Below the pieces are notes generated by a model. The model had not been told where the DNA came from, ran no database searches, and was given only the letters and a program-made list of their open reading frames with translations. A program made the translations under genes and the position numbers. 50,526 nt of DNA from Bacillota bacterium (GTDB lineage: Bacteria > Bacillota > Clostridia > Christensenellales > Borkfalkiaceae): NCBI GenBank assembly GCA_003343805.1, contig QAKM01000053.1, positions 1-50,526 on the forward strand. Direction: 5' to 3'. The stretch's first letter is position 1. Each line of letters starts with the position of its first letter. This document shows, in pieces, positions 7,621-15,945 of this stretch.

Positions 7621-8454
7621 TCAAAGGTCGAGGAAATCTTTGCGGTAGTCGATTCCGAAGAGATCGACGAGCTTGACCATGTCCTCATCCTTGATGGTAT
7701 TGATGCGGGGCAGATGCGCCGTGAGCATATAAATTTGTGCGGCCTTTTCCACCGTCTCGATGAGGCCGAACGTCTCGTCGAGCGTCTTGCCCGCGCCATA
7801 GATGCCGTGCATCGCCCAGACGACGAGGCGGAAGCTCTTCATCTTCTCTGCGGTCGCCTTGCCGATCTCAGCGGTGCCGCAGAGCATCCAGGGAAGAACG
7901 CCCACGCCTTCGGGGAACACGACGATGCACTCGGTGCACATCTCCCAGAGGGAATGCGTGAACTTCTTTTCGTCGAGCTCATGCACATAGTTCATCGCAA
8001 GCGTGTTCGTGGGATGCGAGTGCATGACGACGCGGTTCTCGGGATCGACGGAAAGGCGTGCGATATGGCTCATCATGTGTGCGGGAAATTCCGAGGTGGG
8101 CCTGCCGCCGTCCTTGTAGCCCCACAAGAGCTCGACGTTCTTGCCGCCCTTGCCGATACGGACGATGCCGAGGTTGCTCTCGGGATCCTTTTCCACGTTC
8201 TTGAAGTATTTGCCCGTGCCCGTGACGATGAAGATCTTGCCTTCGAGCGGGGAAGCGTCGAAATCCACTTCATTGACGCCCATCAGAGGGATGACGCGCT
8301 CCACTTTGGAGAGGTCGAGATATTTTGCGACTTCTTCCTCTTTCAGCAGATAGCTGATGTTGCCGCCGTTTCTCTCGTCCCAGCCGAGGCGGTACATATT
8401 GGCGGTGGTTTCACACATTTCGCGCACGAAGGGCGCAGTCAGGATATCTTTCAT
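7621..8454 (-). CDS. rhaD: Rhamnulose-1-phosphate aldolase
   Basis: 277 aa class II, zinc-dependent aldolase. GGNISYLL binds phosphate, VMHSHPTNTLAM carries the HxH zinc pair, and VWAMHGIYGAG carries the third histidine. It cleaves L-rhamnulose-1-phosphate to dihydroxyacetone phosphate and L-lactaldehyde. Its start overlaps the rhaA stop by 4 bp and GGAGGAG precedes the ATG, so it is coupled to rhaA. The product feeds the fucO enzyme next door. Confidence 0.93.
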   Translation of the reverse strand: MKDILTAPFVREMCETTANMYRLGWDERNGGNISYLLKEEEVAKYLDLSKVERVIPLMGVNEVDFDASPLEGKIFIVTGTGKYFKNVEKDPESNLGIVRIGKGGKNVELLWGYKDGGRPTSEFPAHMMSHIARLSVDPENRVVMHSHPTNTLAMNYVHELDEKKFTHSLWEMCTECIVVFPEGVGVLPWMLCGTAEIGKATAEKMKSFRLVVWAMHGIYGAGKTLDETFGLIETVEKAAQIYMLTAHLPRINTIKDEDMVKLVDLFGIDYRKDFLDL

Positions 8455-9692
8455 TTTCTCTCCTCCAGGATGGTTTTTTCGTATTCCGAGATGGTTTCAA
8501 AATAATTGTCGTCGAGGCCGCACTCTTTCAGGTACTCTGCCCAGACATCGCCGAAGGGAAGTACTTTCACGCGTTCCTGCAGATACATGAGACGGGTGAA
8601 CTCCCCTTTCTCCTGCGCTTCCTTCAGCGCGGTGTTGGGAAGGAGCAGCGCATAGAGGAGCGCCTTCTGGACGGAACGTTCGCCCGTCACCCAGGCAAAG
8701 ACGCGGTTGATGGAGGCGTCAAAGTAGTCGAGTGCGATCTTGACCTTGCCGAGCGCGTCGTTTCTTACGACTTCCTTCATGATCTCCTTGAGCTCGTCCT
8801 CGAAGATGACGACGTGGTCAGAGTCCCAACGGACGGGACGGGAGACGTGCAGCGCTACTTTATCATAGAAGGTGAGCATGGAAGGGATCTTGTCGGAGAC
8901 GACTTCGGTGGGATGATAGTGGCCGTTGTCGAGGAGCGAGCAGATGCCGCGCGTAGCCGCATAATTCTGGCAGAACTCGTTGCTGCCCACCGTGTAGCTT
9001 TCGACGCCGATGCCGAACACCTTGCTCTCGATGGCTGGGATGACCCACTCTTTGTCGTAGCCTTCGAGCATCTCGTCGAGCGACTGCGCGTATCTCTTGC
9101 GGGGACCGAGGCGGTCTGCAGGGACGTCCTTATAGCCGTCGGGGATCCAGATATTGACAAGGCAGGGGCTGCCCATCTCTTTGCCGAGGTATGCCGCGAT
9201 CTCCATGCAGCGCTTGCCGTGTTCCACCCAGAACGTTCTCGTCTCTTCGTCGGGCGAGGAAAGCGTGAGCCCGTCCTTCATCTTGGGGTGCGCAAAGAAG
9301 GTCGGGTTGAAGTCGATGCCGTCATAGCCGTGCTCTTTTGCGAACTTCACCCAGGGTGCAAAGTGCTTGGGCTCGTACTTGTCGCGGTCCACTTTGCCCT
9401 TGTCCTCGCCGAGGAAGGCATAACTCGCGTGCACATTGATGCGCTTTTTGCCGGGCATCAAGGAGAGCGCGAACGCATAGTCCTTGAGGAGTTCTTCGGG
9501 CGTCCTTGCGCGGCCGGGATAGTTGCCCGTCGTCTGGATGCCGCCCGTCAGGCTCTCCGCGCCCTCAAACCCGAGGACGTCGTCGCCCTGCCAGCAGTGG
9601 ACGGAGATGGGCACGTTTTTGAGTGCCGCGATCGCCGCATCCGTGTCGACCCCGAACGCGGCATAGGCCTGTTTTGCTTCCTGATAGCTCAT
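8451..9692 (-). CDS. rhaA: L-rhamnose isomerase
   Basis: 413 aa, close to the family length of about 419. Family blocks include ISVHCWQGDDVLGFE, GGIQTTGNYPGRARTPEEL, GIDFNPTFFAHPK and SYTVGSNEFCQNYAATR. It is a Mn2+-dependent TIM-barrel isomerase converting L-rhamnose to L-rhamnulose. The start is the ATG preceded by GGAGG; a reading extended upstream to 9890 overlaps rhaB and is not supported. It lies 41 bp after rhaB and overlaps rhaD. Confidence 0.94.
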   Translation of the reverse strand: MSYQEAKQAYAAFGVDTDAAIAALKNVPISVHCWQGDDVLGFEGAESLTGGIQTTGNYPGRARTPEELLKDYAFALSLMPGKKRINVHASYAFLGEDKGKVDRDKYEPKHFAPWVKFAKEHGYDGIDFNPTFFAHPKMKDGLTLSSPDEETRTFWVEHGKRCMEIAAYLGKEMGSPCLVNIWIPDGYKDVPADRLGPRKRYAQSLDEMLEGYDKEWVIPAIESKVFGIGVESYTVGSNEFCQNYAATRGICSLLDNGHYHPTEVVSDKIPSMLTFYDKVALHVSRPVRWDSDHVVIFEDELKEIMKEVVRNDALGKVKIALDYFDASINRVFAWVTGERSVQKALLYALLLPNTALKEAQEKGEFTRLMYLQERVKVLPFGDVWAEYLKECGLDDNYFETISEYEKTILEERK

Positions 9693-9733
9693 TGATTTTC
9701 CTCCGAAAAATATAATTTTGACCCGTATCGGGT

Positions 9734-11029
9734 TTATCTCATCTGGATCTTCAGATTGCCGAGGGCAGTCGCCTCGACGGGGATGGGTTTGACTTCCACG
9801 CCGCACACTTCCTGAGCGAGTTTGTTGAGCCAAACGTTCTTGGCGCCTCCGCCCACGATGTAGAGCGTTTTGACGGGCTCCCCCGTGCACTCTGCGAGCT
9901 GCTCGAGCGCCTTCTTGTAGCCGAGCGCGAGGCTCCTGTGCGCGCAGCGGAAATAGTCGCCGAACTCTTTGGGACCTTCCCCTTCGGGGAACGCGCTGTC
10001 AAATGCCGCCTTCATGCTCTCGGGGGCGAGGAACCGCTCGTCGTTGACATCCGCAAGCCCGTCAAAGCTGCTTGCCTTGCCTGCATACATCGCTTCGTCG
10101 AAAGTCTTTTCGGGGCAGAGCTCCGCCTTTAAGCGGTTGATGACCCACATTCCCATGATGTTTTTGAGGAAGCGGATATAGCCGACGCCGCCCTCGTTCG
10201 TAAAGTTTGCTTTGCAGGCAGCCGGCGTACAGATGGGTTCCTTGGAGCGGATGCCGAGCAGCGACCAGGTGCCGCTTGAAAGATAGGCGCCCTCCTGCAT
10301 GGAGATGCCCTCGACGGCGCTTGCCGTATCGTGTGAGGCGCAGAGGATGACCTTTGTGTTCCCCCCTACTTCATTTTGAATGTCGGGGAGGAGTTCGCCA
10401 AGTTCATAGCCGGGCTGCACAATGCTGCCGAAGAGGCCTTCGGGCAGACCGAGCGTTTGGATGAGCTCCTGATCGTATTTTCCTGTCCGGGCATTGACGA
10501 GCCCTGTCGTCGTCGCGTTGGTGTATTCGTGTGCGCCGACGCCCGTGAGCTTGTACGAGAGATATTCGGGGATCATCAGAAAGCTGGTGACGCCGTCGAG
10601 CCTTCCCCGCATGAGATCATCCGTGAACTGATAGATCGTGTTAAAGGGCTGGAACTGGATGCCCGTGCGCTCGTACAGCCTTTCAAAGGGGATCTTTTTA
10701 TGGACTGCTTCGATGGCGTCCTTGGTCCTGCCGTCGCGGTAGGCATAGCAGGGGCGCACTTCCTCTTTCCCTTTGAACAGCACATAGTCGACCGCCCAGG
10801 TGTCGATCGCAAGGCTTTCGATCGCGGGATGCCTTTCAAATGCCGCCTTGATGCCCGCCTTGACATGGGAAAAGAGCGCGTCGATATCCCACACGAGATG
10901 CCCGTTTTCTTCCTTGACGCCGTTGGGGAAGCGGTAGACTTCCTCCGTGACGAGCTTCCCGTCCTCTTCGTGGCCGACGATGTGCCGACCGCTGGATGCA
11001 CCGATGTCGATCGCAAGATAGTACTTCAT
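9734..11029 (-). CDS. rhaB: Rhamnulokinase
   Basis: 431 aa FGGY-type sugar kinase. The N-terminal ATPase phosphate loop is AIDIGASSGRH and the C-terminal adenosine motif is YIVGGGAKNVWLNKLA. CASHDTASAVEGI and SSGTWSLLG are typical of RhaB. It phosphorylates L-rhamnulose. It is the first gene of the rhaB-rhaA-rhaD-fucO unit, with AAGGGAG before its start. No rhamnose transporter or mutarotase is in the window. Confidence 0.94.
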   Translation of the reverse strand: MKYYLAIDIGASSGRHIVGHEEDGKLVTEEVYRFPNGVKEENGHLVWDIDALFSHVKAGIKAAFERHPAIESLAIDTWAVDYVLFKGKEEVRPCYAYRDGRTKDAIEAVHKKIPFERLYERTGIQFQPFNTIYQFTDDLMRGRLDGVTSFLMIPEYLSYKLTGVGAHEYTNATTTGLVNARTGKYDQELIQTLGLPEGLFGSIVQPGYELGELLPDIQNEVGGNTKVILCASHDTASAVEGISMQEGAYLSSGTWSLLGIRSKEPICTPAACKANFTNEGGVGYIRFLKNIMGMWVINRLKAELCPEKTFDEAMYAGKASSFDGLADVNDERFLAPESMKAAFDSAFPEGEGPKEFGDYFRCAHRSLALGYKKALEQLAECTGEPVKTLYIVGGGAKNVWLNKLAQEVCGVEVKPIPVEATALGNLKIQMR

Positions 11030-11058
11030 TGATCACGTCTCCCTTATCGTTTGGCAAC

Positions 11059-11086
11059 ATTATAGCACACATTTCAGATGAAACAA
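11059..11086 (-). promoter_or_regulatory. Promoter of the rha operon
   Basis: Minus strand: TTGTTT, 16-nt spacer, TATAAT. The poor -35 and short spacer fit a promoter that needs an activator such as the divergent AraC-type protein. The leader is about 25 nt with an AAGGGAG site. Confidence 0.5.
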
Positions 11087-11117
11087 GGACGTAATTTTTA
11101 CTATTTCCCTCCCTCAC

Positions 11118-11146
11118 TTGACATTTATTCGCGGATATGTTACAAT
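11118..11146 (+). promoter_or_regulatory. Consensus promoter of the AraC-type gene, predicted leaderless
   Basis: TTGACA, 17-nt spacer, TACAAT. The ATG at 11153 begins 7 nt after the -10 box, so transcription would start at or beside the start codon. No Shine-Dalgarno precedes it. Confidence 0.65.
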
Positions 11147-11152
11147 CATCGC

Positions 11153-12106
11153 ATGGACAGCGCGATCATCGAACAGCTCTCGCGGCTCACCCGTGAGGAG
11201 CAGGACATTTTACAGGGAAAATCGCTGCAGCGGGGAGATTATACCTCTTCCGAGCGATTCATCGTCAACAGCGCAAAAATATTGGATGGCAAGGAGCTCG
11301 ATCTCCGCCTGCACACACGCTTTATCGATTTCCCCGAACACGGACATGATTATCTGGAATTTATGTACGTCTATGCAGGGCGCATTTCTCATATCATCGG
11401 AAAGGAAACGGTGGCGCTCGAACACGGCGACATCATCTTCCTCAATCGCCATGCCCGCCACTCCATCAAGCGGGCGGGCCGGGAGGACATCGGCATCAAC
11501 TTCATTGTTTCCGATGCCCTTCTGCGCGTCATCTTCCGCCGTGTGAGCAACAACCCCGTGATGAGCGGCTTTCTCTCGCGCAACTTCGATGACAGCGGGG
11601 AGGCGGAATACCTCTTCTTCCGTACGCAGAACAACTTCCCCATCCGCAATCTGATGGACAACCTCATCTATGCCGTCGTCAAGGGCACACAGGAGGTGTA
11701 TGCCGGGCTTGTCGAGCTGCTCTTTTCCTATCTTGCCTATTATCGCGAGACGCTCGTCAATACCCTGCGCGTCTCTTCCCCCGATATCAAGCTCAGGCGC
11801 GCTGTCGCGGAGCTGCTCGAACGTTCCTACCCCGATGCGACGCTTTCGGGACTTTCGTCTGCACTCGGCTACACGGAAGCGTACCTCTCCCGCCGTATCC
11901 GCGAGGCGTTCGGCAAGCCCTTCCGCCTCCTTCTGCAGGAATATCGCTTGAAGGCTGCCGAGGAGCTCCTCCGTTCGAGCCGCCTTCCCGTCGAGGAGGT
12001 CATTCGAGCCGTGGGATACGAGAACACGAGCCACTTCTACCGTGCCTTTCAGGAGCTTTACGGCGAAACCCCGCACAAGTACCGGAAAAACCATGCCGCC
12101 TTTTAA
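11153..12106 (+). CDS. AraC-family regulator, probably of rhamnose genes
   Basis: 317 aa. An N-terminal cupin sensor domain contains FPEHGHDYLEFMYVYAG and LEHGDIIFLN. The C-terminal double helix-turn-helix contains LSGLSSALGYTEAYLSRRIREAFG and VEEVIRAVGYENTSHFYRAFQELYG. It resembles RhaS/RhaR-type regulators, and its divergent position next to rhaB suggests it senses L-rhamnose and activates that operon. The start chosen is the ATG 7 nt after the -10 box. An upstream in-frame ATG at 11078 lies ahead of the promoter. Confidence 0.88.
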   Translation: MDSAIIEQLSRLTREEQDILQGKSLQRGDYTSSERFIVNSAKILDGKELDLRLHTRFIDFPEHGHDYLEFMYVYAGRISHIIGKETVALEHGDIIFLNRHARHSIKRAGREDIGINFIVSDALLRVIFRRVSNNPVMSGFLSRNFDDSGEAEYLFFRTQNNFPIRNLMDNLIYAVVKGTQEVYAGLVELLFSYLAYYRETLVNTLRVSSPDIKLRRAVAELLERSYPDATLSGLSSALGYTEAYLSRRIREAFGKPFRLLLQEYRLKAAEELLRSSRLPVEEVIRAVGYENTSHFYRAFQELYGETPHKYRKNHAAF

Positions 12107-12114
12107 TGCCAAAG

Positions 12115-12138
12115 CCTGCTATAGCGGAGGGTTTTTTT
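12115..12138 (+). terminator. Terminator after the AraC-type gene
   Basis: A short imperfect stem (CCT-GCT / AGC-gg-AGG, with a 2-nt bulge) is followed by seven T residues. It begins 9 bp after the stop codon. Confidence 0.5.
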
Positions 12139-12142
12139 GTGT

Positions 12143-12175
12143 GGAAAGAGGCGGCCGCTATGGCCGCCTCTTTCC
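12143..12175. repeat. Perfect 14-bp inverted repeat
   Basis: ggaaagaggcggcc pairs exactly with ggccgcctctttcc around a 5-nt loop. There is no T tract on either strand directly after it. It may be a second terminator, an RNA-stabilising hairpin or a copy of a dispersed palindrome. Confidence 0.6.
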
Positions 12176-12201
12176 GGGGAAAATTGTATTCGGGATATTG
12201 A

Positions 12202-12465
12202 TCAACATGACGTTTGATCGCGGAAGGCTTTCTGATAAAACCAGATCAAAAGATTCAGGATAATGACCAAAATGGCAACGATCATCAGAAAGATGGCACT
12301 TACAAGGCAACTATAGGGTCGTACAAGCGTACCCATATAATTGGTTGGGTTATTCATGTATGATACATAAAGTTGGATCAGATAAACACATGGACCGATC
12401 AGATTAAAGAGAACGATCCCGCTGATAACGCTGAGTATGATTTTGATTTTTGTTGAACGACTCAT
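12202..12465 (-). CDS. Small membrane protein with two transmembrane helices
   Basis: 87 aa. Hydrophobic helices lie near residues 8-33 and 55-76, joined by an outside-type loop (SYMNNPTNYMGTLVRPYS), with basic ends. AAGGAGG sits 5 nt before the ATG, so translation is well supported. It is more AT-rich than its neighbours. No family recognised; it is not obviously tied to the rhamnose genes. Confidence 0.6.
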   Translation of the reverse strand: MSRSTKIKIILSVISGIVLFNLIGPCVYLIQLYVSYMNNPTNYMGTLVRPYSCLVSAIFLMIVAILVIILNLLIWFYQKAFRDQTSC

Positions 12466-12587
12466 AATTCCCTCCTTAAATTTTGTAAAATGTGTTTAAT
12501 ATACAAAAATACTGTAACACAAAAGCCGTAATATGTATTGCATTGCTGTTGGCTTTTTTACAGGATTATCGCTTTTTTATCAGGAAA

Positions 12588-12607
12588 GCCCGTCCGCACG
12601 GACGGGC
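12588..12607 (-). terminator. Terminator hairpin after the 239-aa membrane protein
   Basis: gcccgtccg / cggacgggc, a 9-bp stem with a 2-nt loop in this pairing. On the minus strand it is followed by TTTCCTGATAAAAAAG, a weak T run. It lies 16 bp after the gene stop. Confidence 0.5.
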
Positions 12608-12623
12608 CTTGCCTTATGAACTT

Positions 12624-13343
12624 TCAGAACGTTATCTTATCGGTGGACTGTAAAATGGAGAACCACGGCTCTTCGTCCTCGACGACGGAAATGTTGACAA
12701 ACTTGCCCACCGTCAGGTTATCGAGTTCGCTGTCCAATATCCAGAACGTGCGCTTTAACACGCGCTCCGAACCGTCCTTGCCATCGATGCGCACGGTGGC
12801 GGTCACTTCGGTGCAGCCGTTTTCCGCCTGTCCCGTCAGGCGGAGGTCGGTGAGCATCGCCTTATACTCCCTGCCGTGCCGTTTGATGCGCTGCCTCTCA
12901 TCGTAGGAGAGCCCGTTGGGGTTGCGCTTCGAGATATAGCGGTCCAAAAGGTCCTGCAGCTTCTCGCGGATGGGCTCTTTGTCGATGGCGCCGTTGCCTG
13001 TCTCGGGGTCGTAGGCGAGCGGGAACACCGACCCCTGCTGCAAAGCGTGCAGCGAAGTGAGATCGATGATCTGCTTGACGGTAATGGGCCGCGTGGAGCC
13101 GTCGGGCAGGATGCCGTCCAAAGTCATCTTGATCTGTGGCTGGTCGTTGACGGTAAGCCCCGTGCGCGTATAGCTGCGCAGGATGCCGAGGGTGTGCTCG
13201 GTAAGTGTCTTCTTGCTCGGCCCCTTCGCCTTGCGGAAGATGGGAATGATGGAGGCGAGCGCGATGATAATGACGACGGCGGCGACGATATAGCCGCTGT
13301 TTTCGCCGAGATCGAAAGCCAAAAGAGCGAAGTGAGAAAACAT
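12624..13343 (-). CDS. Membrane-anchored protein of unknown function
   Basis: 239 aa. A single N-terminal transmembrane helix (about residues 17-36, YIVAAVVIIIALASIIPIF) is followed by a basic stretch and a soluble domain. That domain has two sections that look alike in style: a strand-rich part (QPQIKMTLDGILPDGSTRPITVKQI) and a C-terminal part (TEVTATVRIDGKDGSERVLKRTFW...LDNLTVGKFVNISVVEDEEPW). AAGGGGG precedes the ATG and a TATAAT lies upstream. No known family recognised. It is a single-gene unit with a terminator on its 3' side. Confidence 0.7.
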   Translation of the reverse strand: MFSHFALLAFDLGENSGYIVAAVVIIIALASIIPIFRKAKGPSKKTLTEHTLGILRSYTRTGLTVNDQPQIKMTLDGILPDGSTRPITVKQIIDLTSLHALQQGSVFPLAYDPETGNGAIDKEPIREKLQDLLDRYISKRNPNGLSYDERQRIKRHGREYKAMLTDLRLTGQAENGCTEVTATVRIDGKDGSERVLKRTFWILDSELDNLTVGKFVNISVVEDEEPWFSILQSTDKITF

Positions 13344-13457
13344 GACTGTCCCCCTTTATCTTTATTATATCACAGAGGGCGCCCCGCTGTCTCAAATCAA
13401 ATTGTAAAAAGTCTGATACATTTGCTTTCTTAACAAACGTGCTTATCGGGCAGAAAG

Positions 13458-13478
13458 AGGACGGGCGCGCCCCGTCCT
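13458..13478 (-). terminator. GC-rich hairpin after the serine hydrolase gene
   Basis: aggacggg / cccgtcct with a 5-nt loop lies 15 bp past the stop of the gene at 13494. On the minus strand only CTTTCTG follows, so the terminator is weak by sequence. Confidence 0.45.
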
Positions 13479-13493
13479 TTTCGTATAATTTCA

Positions 13494-14357
13494 TCAAAGC
13501 TGCGGCCAAAGAGTATCGTAGATGGCGCGGAAGATGAGAGGGACGTGCCTGCTCTCGGAGACGACGGTAATGACGGCCTCCTTTTCGGGAAAGACGATGG
13601 AAAGCTGTCCGTTTTTGCCGTCGGCGCGGAAGGAGTTCTTCTCCCCCATCCAAAAGAAATAGCCGTACGGGGCAGCCGACTGCGGACGGGTGCATTCCTT
13701 GATCCAGCCCTCGTCGATGAGCTGCTTCCCCTCCCATTCACCTTGTTGCAGCAGGAGAAGCCCGAAGCGGTGCAGCTCGGAAAGGGTGAGCATGAGGCCG
13801 CTCGAGCCGAACGTATTGCCCAAGGGATCGACTTCCCACGTCGGCCGCTTAATGTTGAGCGGTGCAAACAGGCGGGGCGTCAGATATTCCACCAGATCGC
13901 ACCCTGCGCGCCTTTGAACGAGCACTCCCGCAAGATAAGGCCCTGCATTGCTGTATACAAAGGTGCTCCCCGGCTCGTGTACAAAGGGGATGGAGAGCGC
14001 CAGTTTCACCCAATCATCCTCTTCATAGAGCGGGCGGTAAGGCCCCATGAGTTCCGCCTTTTCATGCCCGAGGCACATGGTGAGAAGGTCTCTCACCTTC
14101 GCTTTCTTCAGGTTTTCGCTGACATCGGTGGGCAGGCTGTCTGCAAATGCCTCGGTGAGCGGCTCATCGACGGACAGGAGCCCCTCGCTTTGGGCAAGCC
14201 CCACTGCACAGGCGACAAAGCTCTTGGATGCCGAGTAGACGTTGCGCCGAACCTCTTCGTCCCAGGTCGCATGGACGAGCTCCTCCCCTTTCCTTGTCAC
14301 TTTCAGTCCGAGCACGCCCGTGAGCCGTGCGACTTCGTCAAAGTATCTGATATCCAT
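13494..14357 (-). CDS. Beta-lactamase-family serine hydrolase
   Basis: 287 aa. It has the SxxK motif SASK (catalytic Ser and Lys) and the second-motif Tyr in YSNAGPYLAG, as in class C beta-lactamase, DD-peptidase and esterase relatives. No signal peptide is seen, so it is probably a cytosolic esterase or peptidase rather than a resistance enzyme. The start at 14357 is preceded by AGGAGGG; a longer reading begins at 14402 without a better site. The substrate cannot be told from sequence. Confidence 0.82.
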   Translation of the reverse strand: MDIRYFDEVARLTGVLGLKVTRKGEELVHATWDEEVRRNVYSASKSFVACAVGLAQSEGLLSVDEPLTEAFADSLPTDVSENLKKAKVRDLLTMCLGHEKAELMGPYRPLYEEDDWVKLALSIPFVHEPGSTFVYSNAGPYLAGVLVQRRAGCDLVEYLTPRLFAPLNIKRPTWEVDPLGNTFGSSGLMLTLSELHRFGLLLLQQGEWEGKQLIDEGWIKECTRPQSAAPYGYFFWMGEKNSFRADGKNGQLSIVFPEKEAVITVVSESRHVPLIFRAIYDTLWPQL

Positions 14358-14411
14358 AAAAAAAGCCCTCCTACCTGCAAAGGATAGCATGAAAGAGAGC
14401 ATTTGTCAAGT

Positions 14412-14789
14412 TCAGTTGTGTTTCGTATGTGACTTGAAGAGAAGCGACATGACAAAGGAAAAGACGATGGCTGCCGTCACGCCCGCACTTGCTGCCGCAA
14501 GAGACCCCGTCAACGCCTCGAAGAGCCCTCGTTCTGCGCCCTTCATGGCTCCGTTAGCAAGCAGATAGCCAAACCCGCTGATGGGGACCGTCGCCCCCGC
14601 TCCCGCGAACTCCACGAGCGGCTGATACAGGCCCAGTGCCGTCAGTGCAATGCCGATGAGCATGAAGAGGACGAGGATCTTGCCCGAAGTGAGATCGGTG
14701 AGATTGATGACCACCTGTGCTGCCGTGCAGATGAGCCCGCCCACAAGAAACGCCTTTATAAACATGAGAACGATATCAAGATATTCCAT
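14412..14789 (-). CDS. spoVAE: Stage V sporulation protein AE
   Basis: 125 aa, with several transmembrane helices (FIKAFLVGGLICTAAQVVIN, ILVLFMLIGIALTALGLY, TAAIVFSFVMSLLF). The order and the GAGATVPISGFG block match SpoVAE (AEb). SpoVA proteins form the inner-membrane channel for dipicolinic acid uptake into the spore and release at germination. The gene follows spoVAD by 20 bp in the usual order. spoVAC, normally upstream, is absent here. Confidence 0.88.
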   Translation of the reverse strand: MEYLDIVLMFIKAFLVGGLICTAAQVVINLTDLTSGKILVLFMLIGIALTALGLYQPLVEFAGAGATVPISGFGYLLANGAMKGAERGLFEALTGSLAAASAGVTAAIVFSFVMSLLFKSHTKHN

Positions 14790-14809
14790 AAGACCTCGTT
14801 TTGCGCAGA

Positions 14810-15802
14810 TCAGACCTCCAGAGTGACGGCGTGAGCAATGCAGGGGATGCTCTCCCCCTGTCCCGATGAGACGGTGGAAAGCAGAGCACCGGTCGCCGCG
14901 AACAGGACGCGCTTCAGTTGCCCCGTGCGCATCTTTTCAAAGAGATAGGAACAGAGCACCAGCGCCGAGCATCCTGCACCGCTCCCGCCCTGATACTCAT
15001 CCTCGATGACTTTATAGACGATCTCGCCGCAGTCCACATGATTTTCGGAGAGGTCGACTCCCTTCTCCCAGGTGAGATCCTTCAAAATGCGGCTGCCCAG
15101 CGCTCCGAGATCGCCCGTGACGATGAGATCGTAATCTTTCGCGCTCCGTCCGTTCTCCGAAAGGTGTGCAAGAATGGTATCGGCAGCCGCGGGCGCCATT
15201 GCGGCGCCCATGTTGTTGACGTCCGTGATGCCGTAGTCTACGACCTTTCCGATCGTCGCCCCCGTTATGCGGATGCCCTCGCCGGAGCGGCGGAGCAGCG
15301 CTGCGCCGGCTCCCGTCACCGTCCACTGCGCCTGCGGAGGACGGATACAGCCGAGTTCCAGAGGATAGCGGTACTGCCGCTCCGCCGAAGCAAAGTGACT
15401 GCCCGTAGCTGCTACGGCCGAAGAGACAAATCCTCCGTCCAGGAGGGCCGCTGAAAGCAGCAGGCTTTCTGCCATCGTGGAGCAGGCCCCATATATCCCC
15501 AGAAAGGGAATGCTGAGATCGCGTGCCGAAAAGCTCGCTGAAATGATTTGGTTAAGGAGATCGCCCGAGACGAGGACGCCGACCTCTTCCCGTTTCAGAC
15601 CGCCCTTTCGGATGACGCCTTCGATGACGTGCGTAAGCATCTTGCACTCGGCTTTTTCGTATGTGTCCTCGCCGAACATATCATCCTTCAAAAGGGTGTC
15701 GGCATATTTCCCGATGATCCCCTCCGCCTCTTTGGTCCCGGCAACGGAACTCACGGCGACGATCCGCGGCTCGGAACGAAATGTGATGGTCTGCGCGCTC
15801 AT
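14810..15802 (-). CDS. spoVAD: Stage V sporulation protein AD
   Basis: 330 aa, full length. It has a thiolase-like fold with SGDLLNQIISASF, PFLGIYGACSTMAES, GSHFASAERQYRYPLE, MGAAMAPAAADTI and GGSGAGCSALV, all close to Bacillus SpoVAD. SpoVAD binds dipicolinic acid on the cytosolic face of the SpoVA channel. No Shine-Dalgarno is visible before the ATG. A sigma-G-like promoter (see 15809-15838) would place transcription start beside the ATG. Confidence 0.93.
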   Translation of the reverse strand: MSAQTITFRSEPRIVAVSSVAGTKEAEGIIGKYADTLLKDDMFGEDTYEKAECKMLTHVIEGVIRKGGLKREEVGVLVSGDLLNQIISASFSARDLSIPFLGIYGACSTMAESLLLSAALLDGGFVSSAVAATGSHFASAERQYRYPLELGCIRPPQAQWTVTGAGAALLRRSGEGIRITGATIGKVVDYGITDVNNMGAAMAPAAADTILAHLSENGRSAKDYDLIVTGDLGALGSRILKDLTWEKGVDLSENHVDCGEIVYKVIEDEYQGGSGAGCSALVLCSYLFEKMRTGQLKRVLFAATGALLSTVSSGQGESIPCIAHAVTLEV

Positions 15803-15808
15803 TGCCGT

Positions 15809-15838
15809 TACTTTGCGGCTTTACAGGCAGAAATATGC
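15809..15838 (-). promoter_or_regulatory. Candidate forespore sigma-G promoter of spoVAD
   Basis: Minus strand: GCATA, 18-nt spacer, CAAAGTA, then 6 nt to the ATG. The -35 matches the sigma-G consensus (GHATR) and the -10 matches CATWHTA at five of seven positions. spoVA is sigma-G-dependent in Bacillus. Confidence 0.35.
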
Positions 15839-15908
15839 AAAAATGAGCAAAATCCTGGCGCATCCTAAAATATTTCGCGTGTTCTATGAAAAATATTCGC
15901 CCAGATTG

Positions 15909-15937
15909 TTTACTACTTGCAAAATTTCGTGTATAAT
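15909..15937 (+). promoter_or_regulatory. Promoter of the Gx-rnf operon, predicted leaderless
   Basis: TTTACT, 17-nt spacer, TATAAT, then 8 nt to the ATG at 15946. No ribosome-binding site is present in between. Confidence 0.55.
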
Positions 15938-15945
15938 GGACTTAT

